Shown here piece by piece: positions 1 through 11,864 of a stretch of DNA of 64,000 bases. Every line of letters starts with the position of its first letter. Position 1 is the first letter of the stretch. A program made the translations under genes and the position numbers. The stretch comes from Apoda limacodes (taxonomy: Eukaryota > Arthropoda > Insecta > Lepidoptera > Limacodidae), in assembly GCA_946406115.1 (NCBI GenBank), contig OX291545.1:12538001-12602000 (forward strand), in the 5' to 3' direction. The notes under the pieces were generated by a model, which saw only the letters and a program-made list of their open reading frames with translations, was not told where the DNA came from and did not search any database.

Positions 1-3000
1 TAGCAACTTTCTTTTTGTCGCTTACATTAAAATGCTGGGAAAGCTAGATACTTACGTCTACAAAGTCAGACCACGATACTCAAATAAAACAAGTTACTGA
101 TTAAAATCTTATAGAAATATTTTCAGTACCTAGTTCTAAAGGTTGTTGTTTATGTAGTTGTCCACCTGCGTCTATTGTTAAGCAGGTGGACAAAATGCTG
201 TGCCTGGCAATCGTTTAAAAAAAGGTAGCAGACGAAAATTTCATTCAATATTTTAGATTCAGAGTTTTGATATTATTTAAACATTTATTTACGAAGTCTA
301 TTTAGGACCAAATCGTCGTCGATTTTCTATCGATTAATTGGCGATATTTTTTATTGAATTTGGCGATTATTACAAAAACCTATTTAGAAAAATTGCAATG
401 AGTAGTTAAGAGGCGTCTATTCCAGCTTTATAGAAGCCGTAGGATTAGAAGCTCCCTACATAAGTATAGGTACCATTAAAAATTCAACATATGTTATTGT
501 GGGGTCTCTATTATGAACATTAACAATGAAAAGCGACAATGAGAAATAAAATGACCAACAAAGGCAACAGTCAGGCCCAACCACTCAATACAAGAGCAAT
601 GCCCACTGAGCAAACCGCCCGGAGAGATTGTTACAAAATCGCTCTAAATTACGTACAACTTACGCGGGTTATAATTTATTATTACGACTTTATTTTGGCA
701 AGTCACAACAGCTGGGTGACACTGGACATCATTATACTATTACCCATTGCAAGTTTTTTTTCTATTGGCCACACTGACCGCTGCCCCCATGCGGGGTGCC
801 ACGAGATAAAATCGTAAATTACTGCCCAATTCCATGGCTGTTAAAACCTGACAGTTAAAAGGCTTAATGCTGAGCGAGACTGTCGTTCGTGTATCGTTAA
901 CTTATCGAACAAAATGAGGGTACTCACTATAGAGACATTTGGTGATGATTAACGTCCTCTAACCCACATTGTTTATGGTCAAATGTTTCAGAGATTTTAA
1001 AATTTTATAGCACACCTTTTGATACGAGAATCCAATTTATTTACAGATAATAAATGATAAATTTGATGTTTAGAGATAGAGTGCGGTAATTTTTCGGAAA
1101 CATTATTACGGTTTTGGGTATGATATGACTTCATTATTTTACAATATGATTACGTATTTGTAGTACAATTTTTAGAAGTTTATAGAGTAGCTTATTTATT
1201 GATAATGAAATCGCAGTACAATAAGTTGCCGTAATAATGCTGCCTTGCAAAATAATAAAATAATAACTGAATGCCTAAAATTACCTATTGCAGAACTCAC
1301 CAATTTGTTGAACAAGGTAAAAAAACCTAAATAGGTTCGGTCAGTACAGTAGTAACTTAGTAAGTACCTTACGAAGACTACATAAACGATTTTACTTAGT
1401 TATATGAATTACCGTCCATAGTAGGTAACTAGGTACCATTCAATCATACCGTCCATCGCTCTCCCTACGCTAAGAGCAATAAAATAATTCATGTCCAATT
1501 TATGTTAATACAATAAATACTGACATAAATAATTCTAGGAGAAGGCTCAGAAAACAATTGAAATTTATATACTTACTAGCCAGAACCGCCTCCTTGAATT
1601 GATGTAGGTACCTATACTACAATAGTTATCATTTACTTTCACATCTCTTTTAGGGTTCACTTTGTTAACTCAAAATAAATAAAAAAAAACATATATGTAT
1701 CGCAATTTGATTCAAGATTTTTCGAATACAAAGATTTCAATGTCAAAAAATTACATGATTATAAAAAACATATTTACTAAGAGATGTAAGTATTTTCACT
1801 TTTATACATTTTGCTGTTTAGATTGCCCTTTTTGCAATAAGCTGCATGCCTAAAACGTCGAGTACCAAAAGGTAAATGTTTACTATTGTGTAAGACCCAT
1901 TAAATAGATAAATAATGTAAACAAAACGCAATTGTTTTAAAAGTAAAGCTGGTAAAAAAAAACCTTCCAATATTTTTTAACTACTTAAATAATGTACTTA
2001 GGTAAGTAGGTTACAATTTTGGTTGAAAGTGTTCAATTAGACGAATCGCAACCACATTCAACAAATAATTGTACCAAAAATACTGTTATTTGAAGAAAAC
2101 AGTGACGTTACGACAGATGCAAAGAACTGTCTTGCGGGACGCCAAAGTTATGTGAACAGTTTCGTGACATTGTGGTCACAATGTCCTTTTTAATTTAAAA
2201 ACAAAATTCTCCAAAAATTGTTAGCTAATAATTTAATAAATTAAGGAAATCGCTGTTTAAAATTTATTTTGGAGCAGGCAGTAGGAATTTGTTTAAATTA
2301 TAAAACGAATTACATTGAACGTATTTCGTAATTTAAGCAAGTTTAAGTACCTAAGGTTTTTCTTTTTATGTATTTAGGTGTACAGTCAAGATCAAAATTA
2401 GATTTCACTAATGTGTAAGTATCTGACATGTACGTACGTTTGTGTTTGCTTTTCTATTGTACTAAAACTGTTATTTTAACCAATATTTACTTATTTAATG
2501 ACACTATCTTACAATATCTGACATCTATTTTTCTAAATCAGACACCTATGAGTACTTTTTGTTTTGACATCTAAGGAAACGAATATAATATAATCAGAGG
2601 TCAGAATTCGATAGTGTGATTTATGCATATGGCTACGAAATGTTAATATTAATATTTTCTTCTGAAGTACCGTAATAGTTTCAAGGGTTATGTATCGATA
2701 TCTATATAATAGGGTTAGGTATACTAGAAATTTAAATTGTGGGATTGGAGGCAATGCTTTTGTTGTGTGGAAAAGGAAATTTCGAAACTATCGAATAAAT
2801 TGCCATGGACTTACAACTTTCGAGAATCGGCGTGCCCCCAAAAAAGAAGTGACAAAAAAGGGCCTGATTGGAGGAATATCCATTCATTATTTAAATCACT
2901 CTGATTATAATTGCAACAATTCAAATATTATGTTTTCGTTTATTACCTTTGTTACGAATAAATTTAAGTGATTTTATGTTATTTGTAACAGCTTTTATCG

Positions 3001-4125
3001 TAATAAAAACTATGATCTGGTGTATCATAACATTTTCACACAACGAAATTCACACTTAAATGCAGTCTCAAGCAGTATCTTCATCCTTATATACCTACTC
3101 GCCTGTCTCATGTATGGTAGCTTATGTCATTGTGTGACCGGTTGAGGCGAGCCCAGCTACTGTCATGCGAGTACACAATGGCAGTAGCTGTCTACTGTCT
3201 TGATCAGCTACTCGTAATGCGTAACCAGTTCTTTTTTCGTTCTTTAAGTGGGATTGGGCTTATAATCGTGGCTGTACCTCCGAGCCTACATAAGAGAAAT
3301 GCCCTATAAACCTAACATATTTTCTGTGAACTGAATGCGAAAAGTTTTGGGCAGTGAAAGTAGGTCTTGCATAAATTTTACTCACGAAATCACGAGTCTG
3401 GGGTACCCGAGACTGTTCGCAAGAAGCTCCCTGATTCATCCTGGACCTGTGTGAATTATTGAACAATTAGTATTTTTAAGTTTTCAGGTTTGATAGGTTA
3501 CTAAATATATAAATGCCTATATTCTTGAACGCTTATAGTATTTAAGGTAAATATTAAGGTAACAGCTGGTATGTTAGAACAAATCCTTCTTATATATTTT
3601 GGAACAAAATCACGGACAGAACCCTTGAGATTGGAATGAGAACCAAGACGGTATAATTAGTTTTCTAATTTTAATATAAGAAAAGAAAAGTATCATAATA
3701 CCCTTAAGAGAATAGAGTCGTCCCGAGACTTTATTAATCAGGCGGACCGATTCCCTAGGCTTAGTGGCATTTTTCTCCAAGGATGTCGTGTTCATAATTC
3801 CTGGGGAAAACGGGTGGCGTGATGAGAAATTAATCCGGGGTAGGCAGGTGGCGCCACCGTCGTTGGCGACGGGTCGCAGGTGGCTGGTGCGACCAATTTG
3901 CTACAACAATACGGTTATCGCATGCGGCCGCTTCTCGGCTCACCGGCTAATCCATGTATTCCTTGTAACTTTAAGTTCTTTGCATTCGACAATAAGAGTT
4001 TTAAATTGTTTCAAATATGCAATTAGCTTAGGTATAGAAATTTTCTGATAAGGGGTGTAAAAAACGTATTTTTTTTAATTTACTTGTAGATATTTTTACA
4101 ATCTAGAGATTGGAGCCTACTTTAT
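1..4125. other. AT-rich stretch with no recognisable gene
   Basis: Only short open frames occur on either strand. None has a recognisable motif, and none is bordered by convincing splice or poly(A) signals. A GC-richer patch at about 3840-3960 looks like a piece of dispersed repeat but could not be assigned. A short perfect hairpin lies at 3155-3189. The poly(T) run at the right edge is the tail of the LINE that follows. Confidence 0.5.
3155..3189. repeat. short inverted repeat (hairpin)
   Basis: The arm AGCTACTGTCAT is answered by ATGGCAGTAGCT across a loop of about 11 bases, with one mismatch. It lies in otherwise unremarkable intergenic sequence, with no terminator or gene nearby. It may be a remnant of a small foldback element. 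Confidence 0.5.
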
Positions 4126-5470
4126 CTTTTTTTTTTTTTTTATACCACTGAGGTGGCAAACAAGCCTACGGTCCGTCTGATGGTAAGCGGTCACCGTAGC
4201 CTATGGACGCTTGCAACACCGGGGGCATCACTCGCGCGTTGCCGACCCTTCAGAAATCTAATAACTTCTTTTTTGAAGAACCCCATACTGTAATCCTTAA
4301 AGAAAACCTTTGCAGGGAGCTCATTCCACAACCCAAGCGTTCGCGGGAGGAAGTTTCTCTGAAACCGCACTGTACGCGACCATTTCGGTTCCAAAGTGTG
4401 AGAATGAATTCCCTGTCGATGGCGAGCGGTGCGATGGTAGAAAGTAGCCGTGGGCATCATTTCGAACAATTCCTCAGAACACAATCCATTGTACAAGCGG
4501 TAGAACACACACAGGGAGGCAAAGTCTCTCCTCAGACTTAAGGGCTCGATACCGCAAGTGAGTTTGGGATCGTCGACAATTCTCACAGCCCGTCGTTGAA
4601 CCGAGTCAAAAGGGCCAAGCTGGTATCCGGGTGCACCCGCCCAGAGATGGCAGCAGTACTCCATATGGGGCCGGACTTGCGACTTGTAAAGTAGCAACCT
4701 TTGCCCCGACGTGAAGTACTGCTTCGCTCTGTTGAGTACACCAAGTTTTTTGGACGCCAGCTTTACCTTGTCTAGCAAATGATCTCGGAACTGAACATCG
4801 CTGGAGATGTCAACGCCAAGGATACCAATGCTCTTGGAGATGGAGGGGAGTGTTCTGGAATTGTGGGACTACAGTGAATGGGGTTTTCTTAGCGGTGAAC
4901 GCGCAGACTTGTGTCTTTGAAGGGTTAAATCGGACCAAGTTTTCCCACCCCCAGTCAGAGACCTTAGACAGACCGATCTCGATTTGAGACACAAGTTCTT
5001 CACGCTTTACCTCCACAACGGAACGTGGGATGCTTGCACGGCCCGTGTAATAAGCGTCTCCAGTACTGTCATCTGCATAGCAATGTATGTTGTTGATGTC
5101 CAACTTATCATTGATGTGCAGTAGAAACAGCGTAGGAGACAGCACAGAGCCTTGCGGGACACCAGCATAAATGTCCATGCTATCAGAGCAACTACCGTTA
5201 ACTACGGCTCGTATGCGTCTGCCGGACAAAAAGCTAGCCACCCATTTGCACAAACCCTCGGGCACTCCGTAAGATGGCAACTTCGATAGAAGACCCCGGT
5301 GCCAGACCCGATCGAACGCCTTCGCTATGTCTAGGCTACATGCCAATGCCTCCCCCTGACTCTCAATGGCTAGTGCCCATCGGTGTGTGAGATACACTAG
5401 AAGGTCACCAGTTGAGCGACCGTGGCGAAAGTCATATTGACGGTCACTGATCAGGTCTACCCTTATACCT
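4126..5470 (-). mobile_element. LINE family A, copy 1 (5'-truncated, RT plus C-terminus and 3' end)
   Basis: This non-LTR retrotransposon lies on the minus strand and ends in a poly(A) tail, seen as a T run at 4121-4140. The ORF2 remnant is in two frames. The reverse-transcriptase part (4810 to about 5460) shows SLDIAKAFDRVWHRGLL, GVPQGSVLSPTLF and the catalytic box CYADD at 5068-5079. The C-terminal part (4191-4778) shows SQVRPHMEYCCHLWAG and an Arg-rich end. A frameshift separates the two near 4800-4860. The RT begins abruptly at about 5465 (LISDRQY), so the endonuclease and ORF1 are missing by 5' truncation. The family resembles lepidopteran LINEs usually annotated as mobile element jockey, and a CR1/Jockey-group assignment is inference. 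Related copies lie at 11301-11792, 28630-28832, 31840-33580 and 46371-47541. Confidence 0.9.
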
Positions 5471-6269
5471 GCTCTTGATAGGTATATACATGTGTTTGGA
5501 GCTTGTCTGTCATACAAGACGAAGTAATGAACCAGAAGACATACCTTCAGATATGAGATAGGCTGACAGGCTTATGAATATGGTAAAAAAATTAGACTGG
5601 GTTTATATAATGTGGGTACTACTGGGTAAATGCGGATGCCAAAACCCATATACTCACAACAATCCAATTATTTTCTTACAAAAGATTGTCATGAAAAAAC
5701 ATTTGTTTTTGTTAAAAAGACATAATATTTGTGTATCAGTGTATAAAAATGAGTGGCTTTTAACTTCACTACTTTGTATTTCTTTATTATGACCTTTTAA
5801 TACCAATAGCATTTTTACGTATTCACCAGCCCATCCATAATAGGCTACCTCTACCTATAAGTAACATTCTAAAACTCGAGGTTAGAATTGCTATTTCTGA
5901 TACAATACTACAAAGAACTATTTAAATAACTATTTCTGAAATTCGGATTTCAGAATTGAGAAAACCATAATAGGAATGTGACGTAAGACCCTGAAGGCGG
6001 TGGCGGCGCGCGCGTAATCCAAACACATCTCGACTGTACATAGCTCAGCGCCACAGAGCGGGACTTAGTGGAAAGCCTCTTGGCGCAGATGCTTATCTCA
6101 ATAACAGTTTTATTTATTTTTGTGAGCGGCTGATCCGCCCCTGGTGGATATGTCTAATGAAATTACAGGCGCGTATTCAGCCCGCGAAAGGATTCACTAC
6201 AGCGTGCCAGCTCTTAAGAGGCCTCTTTGTACCCATACGATCTAACTCAATGTTTTTTTTTATTTTTTT
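5471..6269. other. intergenic, no gene seen
   Basis: An AT-rich part is followed at about 5990-6240 by a GC-richer stretch that includes an alternating GC run near 6005. The GC-rich part looks like old repeat sequence. No open frame here has recognisable motifs. Confidence 0.4.
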
Positions 6270-6810
6270 GATGTTATTTAAATACTAATGTCATCATCAT
6301 TAATCATCATCTCAGCTGCAAGAAGTCCACTGCTGAACATAGGCCTCCCCCATAGATTTCCAAAGAAAACGGTTGGAAGCGGCCTGCATCTAACGTCTTA
6401 CTACGGCCTTCCGACGCTGCGTTTGCCATTCCGTGGCCTCCATTCCAGAACCTTTCGGCCTCATCGACCATCAGTTCTACGTACTACGTGCCCTGCCCAC
6501 TGCCATTTCTACTTGCTAATGCGCTGGGCTATGTCGGTGACTTTCTTTCGTCTACGGATCTCCACATTTCTGATTCGATGTCGTAGAGAAACCCCGAGCA
6601 CAGCCCTCTCCATAGCTCATTGTGTGACTTTGAGCTTACTTATATGCCCCATAGTCAGAGGCCACGTTTCAGTGCCATATGTCATCACTGATAACACACA
6701 CTGGTCATAGACTTTCGTCTTGAGGCACTGAGGTATTTTGGACGAAAAGACTTTGCGGAGTTTCCCAAACTGCCCAGCCGAGTTGGATTCGACAATTGAC
6801 CTGTTTCCCG
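6270..6810 (-). mobile_element. RTE-type LINE, C-terminal and 3' end fragment
   Basis: The minus strand encodes the C-terminal part of an RTE-type ORF2 with several stops. Recognisable pieces are RRIQLGWAV-like at about 6800, LKTKVYDQCVLSVMTYG, and WQWAGHVVRR near 6500. It runs into the typical RTE 3' end, with GGCCTATGTTCAGCAGTGGA and a GATGATGATTAATGATGATG-like tail at about 6288-6340. The reading is interrupted, so it is a dead copy. The facing fragment at 7020-7580 covers the adjoining upstream part of the same protein in the opposite orientation. Confidence 0.85.
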
Positions 6811-7019
6811 AAGTTGGACCTGCCTAGTTGGACCGTTTGTCCTAAGTAGACGTATTCGTAAACTATACCTTTGTTATAATAGATATATTGGATATTTTAT
6901 GGTTGTATGGGAACTGGAGCCTTCTACTCTACTTTTTCAAAACATGACTTCAGAATTTAACTGTGGGAAGTCTGTTATCAAATTAAAGTAAAGGAGACAA
7001 CACATTTATCTCTACACAG

Positions 7020-7580
7020 ATGCCGTATTGATCATCGGTATATCGAGGTGCTAAAATGCTTGTACGATAACGCCACCATGTCAGTCCGTCTCCAGAATCA
7101 GAACTCGAAACCGATCCAACTGCAGAGAGGTGTGAGTCAGGGAGATGTCATATCTTCGAAACTGTTCACAAATGCGTTGGAAGATGTCTTTAAGCTTCTG
7201 GACTGGGACGATTTTGGCAACAATTTTAATGGCGAGTACATTACCCACCTTCGGTTTGCCGACGATATTGTGGTCATGGCAGAATCTATGGAGGACCTTA
7301 GCACAATGCTCGAAAGCCTCAGTAGAGCTTCACAACGAGTGGGCCTCAAGATGAACATGGATTAGACGAAAATCATTTCGAATGGCCATGTAACACCCAT
7401 AACAATAACTGTTGGAAACTCTACACCCGAAGTTGTTGACGAATACGTATACCTGGGACAAACTGTTCGATTAGGTAGGCCCAAGTTCGAGAAAGAGGTT
7501 TGGAAAACTGCGTACTATTTTCTCGTCCTTAATACCCCAGTGCTTAAAGACAAAAGTCTTCAATCAGTGTGTGTTAGTTA
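7020..7580 (+). mobile_element. RTE-type LINE, reverse-transcriptase fragment
   Basis: The plus strand encodes RT palm motifs of the RTE clade: IEVLKCLYDNATMSV at about 7040, GVSQGDVISSKLFTNAL, and the catalytic LRFADDIVVMAES near 7250. An in-frame TAG at 7363-7365 interrupts the frame, after which the reading continues through DEYVYLGQTV to a point near 7577 equivalent to LKTKVFNQC. The endonuclease and the 3' end are absent. Its end overlaps by about 90 bases the part of the protein held by the opposed fragment at 6270-6810, but the overlap is clearly diverged. Confidence 0.85.
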
Positions 7581-7750
7581 GTCACATAATTGCTTGTCTT
7601 ACATAAATAAACAAACCCACATTTGACCACTAAGTACACTAACTTTGTTTTAAAAACTTAAAAGTAGACAAAGTACTAAACGCAAAATATATGTGTCTAG
7701 ACTATTGTCGGAATGACATCTATATATAAAATATTTTATATATAATAATA

Positions 7751-8090
7751 CCTTTAAACGAGCAATTCTGGTATGTATATATATATATATATATAATCTG
7801 AATCTCGGAAACGGCTCCAACGATTTTCATGAAATTTAGTATGCAGAGGGTTTCGGGGACGATAAATCGATCTAGCTAGGTTTCATTTTTAGAAAACGTC
7901 GTTTTATCCGTGTTTTTAGGCAGTGATAAACTGAAGAATATGACTCTTCCTGACATCTATTAGCGAGTAGAAATAAGCAACATTAAAGCTATTTGACAAT
8001 AGATGGCGTTATTAAGCAACGCTTAGGCTACTTGACAATAAATGGCGTTGTTTAAAAAAAACGAGCAATGCTCGGTCCTGCAGGTACTTT
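7751..8090 (+). repeat. dispersed repeat, copy 1 (pair with 14879-15225)
   Basis: This stretch and 14879-15225 are diverged direct copies. Both start CCTTTAAACGAGCAATTCT and pass through a TA/GTAT simple repeat (7773-7795 here). Both then share ACGGCTCCAACGATTTTCAT, GATCTAGCTAGGTTTCATTT and AGAAAACGTCGTTTT, and end with two short direct repeats of a CAATAGATGGCGTT-like motif. No coding capacity is seen. It is probably a non-autonomous element, class unknown. Confidence 0.75.
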
Positions 8091-10697
8091 TAATGAAAAA
8101 TAAAAAAGATAACTACGAAGTTATAGGCATAAAATCGTGGAGTTTAGCAAAACGTCAAGCGGTCTCTTAATACTTATACGTTTTCAAGAAAATTTAATTA
8201 GGGTTGGCTGCCAGATTATTTGCGAAAGTTGGAAAAACTACTTTGCTTCGGATTATTTTGTTTAAAAGGTATTTCTGTAAATCATTTGTGTTTAAAACAT
8301 ACAATAGCTTTTTAGGGATTTGTATAGCCATTATATAGGCAAAAACAATTGCCTTATAGTTTCGTCATATCTGTTCGTCCGTCCGTCTATCACAGCCTTA
8401 TAATCCTACAGTATTTTCATTGATTCTAATTAAAACTACACTACACTATGAAATAATTTTAAGTGAGGGGAAATTATTTCGATTGTAAGAAGTAACAACT
8501 TAATAAGTATGAGCGTAGGTACCTAAACGTGCCAGTTAATAGACTTATAGAGTCAACGAATTGGAATAGATATTCCAATTTATTGACTCTTTTATAATAT
8601 TCTTATAAAAGGTAGATGATGATTGAACTTGATACGAGTAATTCTTGAAAAATCAAAATATTAATATTTACAGTGACAACCTCAAATTATATATAACCTG
8701 TAAGCCCTTGTACCATTACAACATGTACCATTTTTTAATAGTTTTGGTTTTAGTGGAAATAAGGTCCGTTCATTGTACTAGCGCGTACATTGGACTAGTG
8801 AAATATTTCAAGAAACTTCGAAATGAACCCTACGTTAGCCCAAGCCGTTCAGAATTGACGCGTGTCAATTCGTGTGGTGCAATTTTGTAATTCCTGCCTA
8901 TTCCCGAATCCGCAACCATGACTTCCTTGACAACCTCTCTCTTCTTTCCTCCTTTTTCCTACGCATTCAAGTCAAAGGGTCATTGTAACAAAATTGACCC
9001 TTTGGTCACTATTGATTCTACAATCAACGATACAAGCAGATAAATAAAAAAAAAATCCTTATAAAATTAAAAGTCGGTGTACAAGAGATATCGAAAGAGT
9101 AGAGGTGAAAAATCTTGCGGCGAGCGACTAATGGCGCGGGAGCACCGCCATCTAATTAGGTCATTAGATGTAATTGCCAGCTCTAGATTGGTATTTTCGC
9201 GTCGACAACGTCCCATGGGAACTCAGATCCAGCTACTTGCTCTAATGAACAGTTCTGCCACTTAAACAGTACAATAAAAATGTATCTTGAAAACTAAGAG
9301 AGTTTATCTGAAGTAAAAAACCTATCAAGCTATGTCACCTGCGACGGAACAGAAACGGCAATAGAGTTTAGGGTGAGAGTTTTTGCGTGTAGGTGTGTGT
9401 GTGTAGTGTAGTATATGTGTAATATGTATGTATGTGTCTGTGTGTTTTTTTCTAAAAGTGGCCAGACTTATTTGAAGGATGTTTTGCATTTCACAGTATC
9501 TTGCTGTGTTGTCGAAGCTAATTCAGAGGCCCTATGGACAAAAAGTCGAATAACCCACTAGCCAACGTCCATCAATTTGTACTGGACCAGCGAGGTGAAC
9601 TAGGACCTAAGCCTCCTTATCTAAGGAGTACCTACTTATATATCACTTTAGAATAGGTTTTTAAACTTAATAAGTCATTTTTGGTGTTATTTTCATATTA
9701 TGTATCATATTAGGTCATAGAAGGCGCTACAATAGATGTGTTTCTCTGAAACGACTGTGCCAATTTTAATGCTATAAGTATCACTTTAGAGCAGGTTTGG
9801 TTTGGTTTTACACTTCGCGCTGTAGTTAATACTTACCTATGTTTCTTACCAACGGTACCAACGGAGCCCTATTACTAAGCCGACGCTGTCTGTCTGTCCG
9901 ACCATTAAAGAGCTCTATGTTTTAGACCGAAATAGGTAGAAGCCTGAAATTTTCACAGAATATGTGTTATAATTTAATATTCTTTTTCTTTTCACAATGT
10001 TTTTCTCATGAACCGCAGAATTCACAGAATTTTTCAAAAAAATAGAGAAGACCAGCTAGTCTATAAGAGGCTAAGTTCTGACTGACTTGTCATACAATTT
10101 TGAAAGTTATAAATATTATATTAATATACTTATTAAAAATAATATTTATATGTTCAAGTTAACTTAAAGCTAGATATTATACTTTGCGACATACCTAATT
10201 AATAAAACATGTGTTTCGCCTTTCTCTTTTAAATTCAGCTCTTAACATTGCTAAAATGTTTGTATAGAAATCATATTATTCCTTTAGTAGATATTTATTA
10301 GCAACTTATACACCAATTAGCAACCATTTGCTTCTTCTTCGTTTTTCTTGAAAATTTTGTTGAACTCTTTTGTTCAGCCGCTATACTCTTGTGTTTTTCT
10401 ATAAAATAAAGTTCAAACTACACCAGGCTTTTTATAACGTATTCCAGTTTTTCAGATGGCAAACTGCAGATATAAGGAGTAGTATGGAGGAGAAAGACAC
10501 AGCCTTATTCAGAATATTAATACCTCAAGAATCAAGCACCATAGAATTATAAATAAATTATATACATACCTATATTCATAACGAGTATTTTAATTTGATA
10601 TATCTGATTTCTATATAATCCCCCCAATAGACCCCTTAAAATCAAAATTCATCTATGTATTTACATAGATCACACACTTGAGATTGGGCCACCTTAA
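8091..10697. other. intergenic with small repeats, no gene seen
   Basis: This stretch holds a 42-base hairpin at 8549-8590 and a TG-rich simple repeat at about 9385-9446. A piece of RTE-like 3'-end repeat lies at about 9530-9640 (motif CCTAAGCCTCC), also seen near 33700. A weak copy of the GGGTTCCG-type repeat lies around 9845-10010. No open frame here carries recognisable motifs. Confidence 0.45.
8549..8590. repeat. two-part hairpin
   Basis: AGAGTCAA is answered by TTGACTCT, and inside them AATTGGAATA is answered by TATTCCAATT. The two arms are separated by a 2-base bulge on each side and a 2-base centre. No gene border is nearby, so it is more likely a mobile-element remnant than a regulatory site. 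Confidence 0.6.
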
Positions 10698-10703
10698 TTT
10701 ATT
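10698..10703 (-). terminator. candidate poly(A) signal for the 10848-11088 exon
   Basis: AATAAA reads on the minus strand about 145 bases downstream of the stop codon of the orphan exon. It is the first exact match after the stop that I noticed. The cleavage site cannot be placed from sequence alone. Confidence 0.4.
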
Positions 10704-10847
10704 TCTGTACCAAAATTCAACATTTTCATCCAGTTTTCCTTTTCGAGGAAAAGGAATTTACCATAATCATTTTTTGGCACAACCAAAATAAATAAAAGAA
10801 AATAAATTGATTATACCAACAATATATTTATCCTCAATTATAATACG

Positions 10848-11088
10848 TTATAGATATTTGCCAGTGACGTTAGAGCAGCTAGGCTCTATAACTGGAGGAT
10901 GCTGCTTGATTCGTCTTCGGACCCTTAACTCATCTCTCAGCAACACCAGGTTCTCGTAGTGCTCAGCTGAAGTATCAAGGAGTTCCTTGCACGCCTTAAG
11001 CGCAGCTGTCTGCCGGCGCCCCTCCACCGCCAATCCAGAATCTGTCGTCTGATCTACCATCAGAACTCGAACGACCATGTCATCCAAC
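10848..11088 (-). CDS. 3'-terminal coding exon of an unknown gene
   Basis: This is a 241-base minus-strand exon with 79 full codons and a TAA stop at 10848-10850. The acceptor is clear: TTTTCTCAG ends at 11089, directly before G-TTG-GAT-GAC, so the exon enters with one base completing the preceding codon. The peptide is hydrophilic and probably helical, with AALKACKELLDTS, AEHYENLVLLRDELRVRRR and a final SNVTGKYL. It has no membrane segment and no Cys or His cluster. I do not recognise the family. A clean acceptor, an uninterrupted frame and an AATAAA downstream argue for a real gene end. Upstream exons must lie to the right, but none was found before the LINE at 11.3 kb. Product unknown. Confidence 0.5.
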
Positions 11089-11300
11089 CTGAGAAAAGAT
11101 GTTCCTAGATTTGAATGGGGAACAGAAGATATGTGGGTCTAATTTTATACAAAACTGAGTAGAAAAAAAACCGAACAAGTAGAAGTCTGATTCGCGGACT
11201 TGGGGGTTCCATCAAAACTTGTATATATATAAAGTAAAATTATATAGATATTGAAGAACAAAAATATGTTTGCACCTCTAAAACACCGCTAAAACGCAAC

Positions 11301-11792
11301 TGACTCGGTTCAACGACGGGCTGTGAGAATTGTCGACGATCCCAAACTCACTTGCGGTATCGAACCCTTAAGTCTGAGGAGAGACTTTGCCTCCCTGTGT
11401 GTGTTCTACCGCTTGTACAATGGATTGTGTTCTGAGGAATTGTTCGAAATGATGCCCACGGCTACTTTCTACCATCGCACCGCTCGCCATCGACAGGGAA
11501 TTCATTCTCACACTTTGGAACCAAAATGGTCGCGAACAGTGCGGTTTCAGAGAAACTTCCTCCCGCGAACCCTTGGGTTGTGGAATGAGCTCCCTGCCAA
11601 GGTTTTCTCTAAGGACTACAGTATGGGGTTCTTCAAAAAAGAAGTTATTAGATTGCTGAAGGGTCGGCAACGCGCGAGTGATGCCCCTGGTGTTGCAAGC
11701 GTCCATAGGCTACGGTGACCGCTTACCATCAGGCGGACCGTAGGCTTGTTTGCCACCTTAGTGGTATAAAAAAAAAAAAAAAAAAAAAAAAA
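11301..11792 (+). mobile_element. LINE family A, copy 2 (short 5'-truncated, poly(A) tail)
   Basis: This plus-strand copy starts within the C-terminal region at about TGACTCGGTTCAACG. It reads without interruption from 11323 to 11718, giving MRIVDDPKLTCGIEPL-type sequence and a basic end. The family 3' end follows (GTGACCGCTTACCATCAGGC), then a pure A run at about 11767-11792. AAAACG occurs on both sides of the copy and may be part of a short target duplication. The open frame and long A tail suggest a young insertion. The frame is a truncated LINE C-terminus and has no function of its own. Confidence 0.9.
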
Positions 11793-11864
11793 CGTAGCGG
11801 AAAAAGAGGTAGAATAAATGTATCATGAAGCTATGTAAATGACCCGGTGTTTGGTCTCCAGTTT

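Noticed and set aside
4203..4541. 112-codon plus-strand open frame, repeated at 11368-11706 on the minus strand
   Set aside because: It is the antisense shadow of the LINE A C-terminus and recurs only because the LINE does.
6005..6020. Alternating GC run as a CpG island promoter
   Set aside because: Too short, with no gene start nearby; it lies in old repeat-like sequence.
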